DNA of 64,000 nucleotides from Nipponacmea schrenckii (Eukaryota; Mollusca; Gastropoda; Lottiidae): positions 11,098,001 through 11,162,000 of the forward strand of contig JAUJPP010000011.1 of NCBI GenBank assembly GCA_030562195.1, in the 5' to 3' direction. Below the pieces are notes generated by a model that worked only from the letters and a program-made list of their open reading frames with translations, did no database searches and was not told the origin of the DNA. This document shows, piece after piece, positions 55,801-64,000 of the stretch. The first letter of the stretch is position 1; each line of letters opens with the position of its first letter. Position numbers and translations under genes: made by a program.

Positions 55801-56955
55801 AAATTTAAGTTGTTGCTACGGAAAGGCCTATTTAGGTCGTTCCATCACACCGACATTTGTTTCAGGTTGGTTTCTTTGTAGAAGTTGATTGTCATATATT
55901 GCAGACACATGCTCAATTAGCATGAACCAACCAAAATTGTAAAATTCACATTTCCCCCTGAAAGTTTGTACTATGATACCTCAGTTCATTAGAATATAAA
56001 AAACTAAAAAAATAATTGAAATCGGTTCATAAATTTTTTTTTTTTTTTTTGAAATTGTTTATACTGCAACTGGAAATCTCCATTTCAACAATTTTGTAAA
56101 AACAATCCAAAAATGGCTATAACTTTTTTGTTTATCAGTATTTTCCTTTCAACTTTTCTATATAGAACACTCAACCAGTGTGTAATATATATCTTCAAAC
56201 TAATTCAACTTTGGGTTATAAATATCTGTGCTTTAAAATTTGTCATGCTGCAAAAGTAGGGGTCAATTCTGTGCGTTTTCTGACATGCCCAGACAAAAAC
56301 GTTAATGCATTTCTTGTTAACTGATGATATCATCTGTAATTTTACAAACAATCAGGAGATGAATAGGTAAATACAAACATGACAATTTGAAAATATTTAC
56401 TTCAATGATTCGGTTTTTATAGTAGTTTTTATGCAATATTTTGAGTAAGTTTAAATGTGAATAGTTTCAGATATCGCATGTTTTGTTTCATTCGAATTAT
56501 TTCGTATCCTGGTTCTATTTAGTGAAGGAAAACACAATTGTATAACTGTTTAAGTAAAAAGCATGGTCATTTTGACCTAAACAAACATACTTTAAAAAAA
56601 CAATATAAGAATAGATTTTGAATCCCTCGACTTGCTGAAAATAATGTTCACATGTTAGCACACAACTATGGAGGGGGATTGTTGCCAAAACTGTTTGAAA
56701 AGTCAAGAATACAAAGTCAAAAATTCAAACTTCCACTTTACACGTTTTACAAAATTCATCCTTTACAAAATCAAAAATGTCGCTATATGGTATGCAAAGT
56801 AAAGAATTACTAGTTTCAGTTTTCATGATTACCATTCATAACTTTGAAAAGACTAAAATTCGCTCCTGTGATGTCAATCTGAACTTCTTGAATTTGCATC
56901 GATAACATTGAATTCTTGACTTTGCATTCTCGACATCTGTATTCTTGACGTCTGT
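55801..56955. other. Unassigned, with an inverted pair near its end
   Basis: No gene. 56701-56727 and 56908-56934 form a 27-base inverted repeat ('tcaagaatacaaagtcaaaa' against 'gaattcttgactttgcattc'). 'tgtattcttga' is then repeated up to the terminal repeat, so the outer edge of the element may lie further left than 56956. Confidence 0.35.
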
Positions 56956-57116
56956 ATTCTTGAACGTTTACCATATAAGGTCATGTTCGTTACTTCATTA
57001 GCATACCACGGACATTTACGGAATCTCACGGATACTATAAAATATCACGTGACTTACTTCATTAGCATACCACAGAAACGCACGAAAACTATAACGTCAC
57101 GTGACTTACCTCATTA
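56956..57116 (+). repeat. Left terminal inverted repeat of element B
   Basis: Contains three spaced copies of 'tcattagcat' (the third incomplete) and two of 'cacgtgacttac', i.e. an internal repeat of about 60 bases. The same layout is in the right repeat. Likely transposase binding sites; the CACGTG palindrome is also an E-box. Confidence 0.8.
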
Positions 57117-57365
57117 GTCAATAAGAGTATATATTCATCAACAGTGTCCAAAGTATACAAACAGAATCAAATAAGCCCATAAAACAATGTAATTTTCCAT
57201 ACAATTACAGATTATTATTGATAATGCCTGAATTTTTATCAGTACCGGTAATTTATTTATTTATCAATAAAATCTGTAATTGTATGGAAAATTACATTGT
57301 TTTATGGGCTTATTTGATTCTGTTTGTATACTTTGGACACTGTTGATGAATATACTCTTATTGAC
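57117..57365. mobile_element. Foldback element directly inside the left terminal repeat
   Basis: Arms of about 95 bases ('gtcaataagagtat', 'acaaacagaatcaaataagc', 'ccatacaattacag') return in inverted order at 57270-57365 almost without mismatch, around a loop of about 55 bases. The similarity between left and right terminal repeats ends exactly where this palindrome begins, so it was probably inserted there and is absent from the right end. Confidence 0.7.
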
Positions 57366-57695
57366 CAATTTTGAAGACTTATATTTTTTTGTTCATTCTA
57401 AGATGGTATATACCTTTAATAAGACTTTTCATATCTTACATATAGTGCTGATAATGTAGTTGGTTAATCTTTTTACCTGATAACTCATAAGTTGGTATAC
57501 TATATATATTAGTATTTTAATGTATTCAATAGGCAATTCAATACATTCTGTTGATGTATGCTGTTTTATCTGCTGTTTTGACTTATGGTGGCTCAGTGAG
57601 TTAGACCCTTTCTTGCTTACCTTGGGGTTAATTATTAGTTTGGTTAAGGCCCAGGTCTTGAGTAACATCTTATGTATATTACTAATTTTTTTCAG

Positions 57696-60308
57696 AACAT
57701 TAAGCCTGACAGTCTTCAGAAAAGAGAGCTGCAGGAGGCTGGTCTTGGAGAAAAGAGAATCTCATTAAACAAAAATGATGACCAAAGTTACTTCAAACAA
57801 GAAATGTTATCAAATTTTCCCCAATTAGCCAATGGTGGTGGATTTGACCTATCAAGACTTTCCAACCGCAGGGACCTAGAAGTCATTATTCCTCCATCTC
57901 AAGGTTATACAACTAACTTCTTAGTACAATCGTACCTGGGATCATCTACATTAAACCATTACAAGTAGACTTGAAAACTGAGGTAAAAATGTATTTTGAA
58001 TAAATATAATGAGCATTTAGGCCTATTAGAAATATTTCAAACAATCCCCCTCCATAATAGTAAAGCTGTGAATTTACAGCTTTTGATTGTTCAGAATGGA
58101 TTTCATAATATACTATAAGACACGGTTTTAATTTCAGATCGAAAATGATGGTTTGTATCCAACAGAAGCATGTATGGAATGTGGGGAACAGATTTGTATC
58201 ATGGAAATGAGAAACCATATTGGAGAGGCACATGAGGTAGGTGATAATAGAGCTTACAATGTGTTAAATACTGATGTATTAATTTGAACAGTATTATTCA
58301 AACATTGTCAGGTAATGTTCATTACAGTAAAATATGTTTTTAAATCGATTTTCAAAATCCTTATTCACATGATCTACTGAAAATTTCCATGAAAGAAACA
58401 GAAAAATGTACTTAATGGCTTGGATTCCAGAATTCCAGTAATATTTATTTCAGATAAATTTAAGACACTCAGCATTACATTAACATTTTCATGTTAAATC
58501 TATTCTCTTTCAGGATGAGAAGATTGTTCCATCCAAAGTAATGAGGAAAAGCTTGGTTGAAACTGCGGTTTGTCAACTGAGATGTGTGAGTATTTATTTA
58601 AGAAAACTAGAATTTTTATGGATGAGCACTCTATAATACTGATCATAGTAAATTGTTACACCATCTCTTAGCATAATATAACCAAAATTTGTGCCGACAC
58701 GCTATTAAACATCATTACATTCCATTTGTATACGGAGACATTTATATAGTGAAAACACTTGAATATTTTGAATTTCTTTAAACAGCTTGCATTGAAAAAA
58801 CTTTCAATAACATTTTGTTAGTAGTTGAAGTTTGCTCAAAGCAGTTAGTTCATAACATTAAGGATTTGAATGAAAGCTCTCAATAGGTGTGATTCATTTG
58901 TATCCTATTTTTGTATTTTTCCTTTTAGAATATAAGAACAGATAAATCACCTTTTATTGATAACAAGTACTTACGTTTCTATCGACTGTTCATTTTGTTA
59001 CCTTTTTCAGTTGAAGTTTATTTATTCTCATAATTATGTCTCAATCGATTAACATATGTTAAAGAAAATTGATCTTTATTAGGTTGAATACTTTAAATCG
59101 ATTCAGGAAGATTTAATTTTAGTTTGGTTGCTACTAACATGCATTTTATTATCTTTTGTTATGAGACTAACTCTTTTATGCCATCTTATGTTACTCTTAA
59201 TTAACTATAATGTCTAAGAAGTTAGTAACATGTAAATAACACATGAAAAAAAAATATATACTTTTCCAATTCATCAGGATAATTATGGTGTATCTTGCCT
59301 GATACTGATACTTATTACAAACAGTGATAGACTGATTACCTAGTCTCAAATGACCATTTTCTTGACATCATATCCCGTTTTGTTTTTCTGGAATAACAGG
59401 AAGCAAGGGCATCGGTTGGAAGGTTTGAATGTCTCAAATAGAAGTTGGAAGTGTCCCCGATACACACAAAAAGGCTAGAAAACCTCCTTACAATACCTTT
59501 AAGCGGTACAAATCAAAAATAATCTGATCGAATAATGCACTTGAATTATTGAATTGTTGATTATTTCAGGCTTAAAACTACATGGGATTTATGGAGTTTT
59601 AAAAAAATTCCCAAAAGAATCTGAAAAACTCTTTACAACATGTGTTGTCACTTCCACAGAAGTCATAGATTTATTTCAACCAAGTTTTTCTTGTGTTCAT
59701 GAAGAAAAGGTTGATGAAGAGATGGTGATTTATAATTTACACACTTTTTTGAAGAAGTTAGAAAGTAAGTGAACATTAATTTAGTACTTAATTATCTGTG
59801 TATCGGGTGTCCCATAATATATGTCTTAACCAAAATATATTGATTTTGTCTTGTAAACGGCAAACATGCAAGAAATGAAGCTTATCTAGAAAAAATTTAA
59901 TAATAGATTATGTCAATATGTTCTGATATGTATGACAAATGCTGGTAGATGTATGTTACCTTGCCTGAAGGGCTATCTTTTTAGATACTTTTGAATTGCT
60001 TTATTTTTTATTTTTCAGGAGGAAAAATTGTTAGCAATTTTATAGACCTTATATGTCTGGATGATGGCGAAAAGAGGACTCTTTCTCCTGAAGACTTTTT
60101 AAGGGCAACTACAGGAAGCCCTACCCTTGTGAGAGAAATTCCACAGGGTCTGATTATTTTTGATCATGGATCTGAAAAATGTTCTACTGTTAATACCTGT
60201 GCTCCCTCAATTACAATTAATTCTGTAAGGAGAAATACTGAGTATGACTTTTTCGAAAAAAGTATTATTGATATAATTGTTTGTGCTCAAGGCTTTGGTA
60301 TGACATAA
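57696..60308 (+). pseudogene. HECT-type E3 ubiquitin ligase-like gene of element B
   Basis: Exons seen: 57696-57982, 58138-58236, 58514-58585, 59570-59763 and 60019-60308, with canonical splice sites. Exon 1 has 'LQKRELQEAGLGEKRISL' and 'MLSNFPQLANGGGFDLSRL'. A one-base shift near 57930 leads to 'IIYIKPLQVDLKTE', a block typical of G2E3-like transposon HECT proteins. Exon 2 is a C2H2/UBZ-like finger ('CMECGEQICIMEMRNHIGEA' then H). The last two exons form the end of a HECT domain: 'FLKKLES', 'GKIVSNFIDLICLDD', 'PEDFLRATTGSPTLV' and 'STVNTCAPS' with the catalytic Cys, ending 'AQGFGM'. About 200 residues of the HECT N-lobe are missing between 58585 and 59570. The SAM end present in element A was not found here. 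Confidence 0.65.
59451..59502 (-). mobile_element. End fragment of the TTAA-bounded MITE
   Basis: 52 bases ('tccccgatacacacaaaaag', 'tagaaaacctccttacaat', 'acctttaa') match one end of the MITE at 62064-62398. Confidence 0.6.
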
Positions 60309-61125
60309 ACTATTGATATTTCATTGTAAATCAGTGCGACATAAAAAATATTACTGATAATGTTTATGATTTTATAATTTGATGTTATGATTTTATACTT
60401 TGATGTTTCATGCTGTTGTTTTTGTGTAACTCTATACGGTATTAAGGAGTATATTGTTTTGGTTAAATTTTCATAATGTTCTTAAAATGCTACAGTTAAT
60501 TTTCATGACATTGAATTAGAAACTTTTGAGATTTTTATATAACCGCATTTGCTCATTTTATTTTGGTTTATTACATTTTTATAACATTTAGTTTTACTTT
60601 TTGTTTTACTTTGAAAGACATTGGAATGTTATACGGCTATTATTAATTAAAGCCTTTGTACTTGTAATCATTTTTTACCTCTTTATATATAGCATTTAGG
60701 TATGTTCATTCACTTATATACCTTTTGCAAGTGGTTAGTATTGCACTGTTTTTTGTACAAAAGTATAATGTACATACATTTGAATATGTTGCATCTGTCA
60801 TTCATGTTTTTATGTTAATTTTATACAGCTTTATAATGGAACTCCGGTGCGACATACTGCCTATTGCTAATTCCGACATGCGAATGCTGAATGCTAATTG
60901 CTAAATGACATACTGCAATTTAATTAAGTGTTGTCTCCCCTTATCCCTCCTTTCCCACCATATATCATTAACCTGATCTAGAGACATGGACATCCTATTA
61001 CATCACTGTTATAGGTTTTTTATTAATCAACTAACAGAGTTTTAAGTAAACTACAACTGGTTTCATCACATAGATTGTGTACTATATTTTGTGTTTGTTA
61101 CATTTTAATAAATAGATATCTTTTA
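60309..61125. other. Space between the two convergent genes of element B
   Basis: AT-rich, no gene. The 'tgctaattccgacatgcgaa' area at 60870-60920 has short 'gcTAAT' repeats. Possible poly-A sites for both genes, none decisive. Confidence 0.35.
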
Positions 61126-63709
61126 TTAAATAGAATTCCTAGTCTGATCTGCAATAAACTGAAGTGTTCCAATAAACAGATCTATACCATGGTTTTCTGA
61201 AAATCCAAGAGGGTTGATTTTCTGTTTTAAAACCTCTATCTGGTTTGCATTCAGAGTCACTAACGTTTCACATACTTCGACAATAGATCCCTCTAAATCT
61301 GAACATAACCCTTCTTGACAAATGCCATAATTTTGGATATCTGACTACAATAGAAAAAAAATCATTACATCTTTTTAATGACATAACATATTCATTTACA
61401 CTTATTTTATAAATTCTGTTTCATGAAGGCAGGTCTTGTAAATGAAACTACGTTGAGCATGCTCCAAAGACAAATTATAATATTTTCAAGATGAGAAATC
61501 TTTGATTAATCCCAAGTTACAACTGCCCATGGAAACAATTTGAAACTAGAAAAGAAAACCCCTTTATTTCTTCAAAGAACAGGCCCCTGTTAAAACTTGT
61601 TTAATAGCTAACCTCTGATTCCAGATTTTCATACGGATTTATTATCTGGCCTTCTATCCAGAGATACAGCGGTGTTTTTTGATTAGCTGTCCTTAATGGC
61701 CTCCTGATAAACGCTTCCCGGAAATCATTTAAATTCTGTTGTATCCTTGGTAAGAAAATATAGTGTAATGCTTCTAAGTGAGTTTCATCTGTGGGTATCA
61801 ATATGCCTTCTCTCTCCATATAACAGAATAACATGTAAAAGAAACTTATACATCCCAGCCATAAGTCTCTCCAAAATCTTTCTATCCTAAAATTGAAAAA
61901 AACACAGTATGCTCAGTATAAAATAACCACCAAAAATTCTGCCAGGAGTCACACTTTATCACTTACCAAAAAAGTGTTACCTCATTAATGGGATGAAGGA
62001 TTTTTCAGAATTTGGTTAAATTTTGTCACTTACTATTACTGACACTAACTCTTTACATCTAACTTAAAGGGATTGTAAAGAGGTTTTCTAAACTTGTTAT
62101 GTGTATCGGGGACATTGATAACATCAATTTGCACCATTCCATTTTTTATTCCGACGTCTGTGGTTCTTGCAATTCCACCAAAACTAACGCGTTTTATGAC
62201 GTCAACTGTGGGGAATTGCATAGATATCAATAGTAGCTTCCGGTAGTTCCCAACAGCTGACGTCATAAAACACGTTAGTTTTAATGGAATTGCAAGAACC
62301 ACAGACGTCGGAATAAAATATGGAATGGTGCAAACTGATGTTATTAATGTACCCGACACACATAAAAAGTTTAGAAAACCTCTTTACAATCCCTTTAATA
62401 TCTATTTTGAACAACCTTCAATATTGTGCACACTTTATGGTATTATGAACAGGATTTTCTGGTAATACATTTAATATGCTCATATAAAATACCTTTTCAT
62501 GTTTATTTTCTAAAAAACGTCTAATATTTACCTTTGGTTGTGAACACTTCGGCCAGTAATATGGCTGCCCTTGTTAATACCTCTATTCATCACCATATAT
62601 TCTGCCACAAGAACATTTTCGCCCCCTTTATCAGATCTTACTCTAATTGGTAAGCCATAATTGTGCACAGCTTCTTTAAAACCATCAAGTACTGTTGTTG
62701 CTTTGTTGTTGGTGTGTACTTTCAAGTAAGTCGGAAGTCTTGAAAACCATCAATTCCACCATGAATCACTATGCGCCAGCTAAAAAAGAATTAATGAACG
62801 AAAATTAAATGTATGCTAATTTTCTAAAATACAGAAAATATTTCAATTTACACTGATACTTTTCCAACTTGCAATGTGGCTCTTGTGTAGGCCTATTCCA
62901 TGACAAGAAATAGGCATAGCAGTATTGAAAACCTGATTAAATGAGAGAAAATAGAGTTCACTTGTAGTTAACAAAGAAGGCCTACCTTATCAGTTTGTGG
63001 TATCCATCTATATGCCATAATGAATTGGGCGCACGTACTGAATACTTCCTTCTGCGAATAGGTTTAAGCAGCATTCTTCGGAACAAAACACCTTCAATGT
63101 CAACCCGTCTCATTGATTCTCTTACACGACTCTCTTGAATATTAATGCCTTTACTGGCTAAATGTGCCTTTACTGATCTATATCCTATGTTTGGAAACCT
63201 TGATAGAATTTCTTCAATTTTCTCATCCAGCTCACTGTCTTCCATATTTCTGTACCTATCATTCATGGATAAGCCAAATTCACTTAATCTTCGGGAAATT
63301 GTCCGTTTACTGACCCAAAATAAACTGGCCATAGTGTCTAAAGTGAATCCATTTTCAATAAGGTTTTTAGTTGATCATATGGAATAAAAATATTTGGTCT
63401 ACCAGTGTGTCCTTGAATGGTTGTAGTACTATGAGACAGTGGTCCTTCGCATGTTTGTTCCCTTGAGCACAACTTCCCAAACTCTTCTCTAGCACTCTGA
63501 ATAAGTTCCCATGATCTCCAAACATTCCTAAGAGTGATATCCTCCTCGTCTTCAACATTGAATCCGCAGAGCAAGTCTGTCATTATGGCACTTACAGATT
63601 CCAATTCAAAAATTAATTCTGGTATAGATTGAAAGTTTTCTGCCTCTATATCATGACACACGCGTAAAATACGAGATTTTATTTCGGTGATTAGCGCCGG
63701 GTCAACCAT
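61126..63709 (-). pseudogene. IS3EU-like integrase (transposase) of element B, four exons
   Basis: Exon 1 63709-62986 starts 'MVDPALITEIKSRILRVCHD' and has the helix-turn-helix 'TMASLFWVSKRTISRRLSEF', 'FPNIGYRSVKAHLASKGINI' and 'NSLWHIDGYHKLI' with the first Asp. Exon 2 62779-62532 has '[17 protein letters not shown]', '[20 protein letters not shown]' (second Asp) and '[11 protein letters not shown]'. Exon 3 61886-61613 begins 'IERFWRDLWLGC' (Glu) and has 'ALHYIFLPRIQQNLNDFREA'. Exon 4 61344-61126 ends 'LKQKINPLGFSENHGIDLFI' and 'ADQTRNSI'. Phases agree at every junction (exon 3's donor, GAG|GTTAGC, is weak). Single-base shifts lie in an A run near 63362 and near 62733. The catalytic triad is intact. 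Helix-turn-helix plus IS3-type DDE core supports the family call. Confidence 0.8.
62064..62398. mobile_element. TTAA-bounded palindromic MITE
   Basis: TTAA at 62064 and 62395 flank near-perfect inverted arms of about 150 bases ('agggattgtaaagaggtttt', 'ccgacgtctgtggttcttgc') with a short centre. TTAA targets are typical of piggyBac-type transposition. It lies in the intron between integrase exons 2 and 3. Open frames here are palindrome artefacts. Confidence 0.75.
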
Positions 63710-63838
63710 TACTTTAAGTAAGTCTCAGATTGGAAATGTAACGACACAAACAGCAACAATAGCCTAGTAGAAATATTTCTCAGTTTATAATTCGCTTCAT
63801 ATCGTCGCCATTAGCCCTCCGTAAATTTCCGTATCATG
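63710..63838. promoter_or_regulatory. Upstream region of the integrase gene
   Basis: The 130 bases between the integrase start codon and the right terminal repeat must hold its 5' untranslated part. No TATA box is clear. Contains 'atcgtcgccattagccctcc', whose reverse strand reads ATGGCGACGAT, a YY1-like word. Confidence 0.35.
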
Positions 63839-64000
63839 CTAATGAGGTAAGTCACGTGACGTTATAGTTTTCGTACGTTTCCGTGGTATGCTAATGAAGT
63901 AAGTCACGTGATATTTTATAGTATCCGTGAGATTCCGTAAGTGTCCGTGGTATGCTAATGAAGTCACGAACATTACCTTATATGGTAAACGTTCAAGAAT
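63839..64000 (-). repeat. Right terminal inverted repeat of element B (cut by window edge)
   Basis: Reverse complement of the left repeat, with the same 'tcattagcat' and 'cacgtgacttac' repeats. The outermost visible text is 'accatataaggtaatgttcg' read inward; the repeat may extend beyond 64000. Confidence 0.8.

Larger units (their letters stand above)
56956..64000. mobile_element. IS3EU-like DNA transposon with terminal inverted repeats, integrase and HECT-type genes (element B)
   Basis: 56956-57116 matches the reverse complement of 63839-64000 with about six differences over 161 bases. Between the repeats are a HECT-type gene (+) and an integrase gene (-) facing each other, with about 820 bases between their stop codons. 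The right repeat reaches the window edge, so the full end and target duplication cannot be read. A diverged relative with the same convergent layout occupies 1-8912. Both genes carry single-base shifts, and the HECT gene lacks its middle part, so the copy is not autonomous as read. Confidence 0.75.

Noticed and set aside
62045..62725. Overlapping open frames around 62045-62414
   Set aside because: They read the arms of the palindromic MITE; only the integrase exon at 62532-62779 is real.
1..64000. tRNA, rRNA or other structured RNA genes
   Set aside because: None could be recognised by eye; no cloverleaf with A and B boxes found.

Overview
The window reads as animal nuclear DNA. Genes are split by GT..AG introns, AT content is high, and there are no bacterial operons or ribosome sites. 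The mix of elements points to a lophotrochozoan, most likely a bivalve mollusc: dispersed 'gtccgtccgtcc' tandem-monomer repeats, THAP, Harbinger, P, hAT, MULE, pogo and IS3EU-like transposons, Copia and Gypsy remnants, Penelope-like and I-clade non-LTR elements, and a Polinton fragment. The organism call is inference. Almost everything recognisable is mobile-element derived, and most coding pieces are broken.

Layout. 1-8.9 kb: the end of an IS3EU-like integrase gene (+) faces a second gene (-, exons 8912 to 1763) that encodes a SAM domain and an 'FFPNG' module. A 3.2-kb hAT transposon (2880-6084) sits exactly at the end of exon 3 of that second gene, and tandem-monomer repeats fill its introns. 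8.9-12.1 kb: an AT-rich minisatellite, then a Copia gag-protease-integrase remnant (-). 12.9-13.6 kb: signal peptide and ectodomain exons of a membrane receptor-like gene. 13.9-15.2 kb: a mosaic MULE transposase. 17.5-18.5 kb: Gypsy integrase tail and 3' LTR. 19.2-20.5 kb: four phase-compatible exons of a tyrosine-recombinase-like gene. 20.9-26.6 kb: a nearly full-length I-clade LINE (-) with a 16-bp target-site duplication. 27.5 kb: a transmembrane/cytoplasmic last exon. 28-33.5 kb: a MITE plus Penelope, LINE, Polinton and pogo fragments, and a second copy of the receptor promoter and signal-peptide exon (29.7-30.0 kb).

34.8-36.5 kb: THAP-DDE transposase (-). 36.5-45 kb: mostly unassigned repeats with a Gypsy integrase fragment, a gag-like remnant and a 53-bp minisatellite. 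45.2-48.8 kb: a Harbinger transposon with convergent transposase (+) and Myb/SANT (-) genes between long inverted ends. 50.1-52.1 kb: an element with a higher-order tandem repeat of 532 bp. 52.8-55.8 kb: LINE, P-element, second LINE and integrase fragments.

57.0-64.0 kb holds the most interesting object. Terminal inverted repeats of about 160 bp (56956-57116 and 63839-64000+) enclose a HECT-type ubiquitin ligase-like gene (+) and an IS3EU-like integrase gene (-) in convergent orientation. The left end of the window shows the same two-gene arrangement in a diverged family, with the N-terminal half of the partner protein. Together they suggest a lineage of integrase-type DNA transposons that carries a SAM/HECT partner gene. 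Both copies are damaged by single-base shifts, so they are relics, or the assembly contains indel errors.
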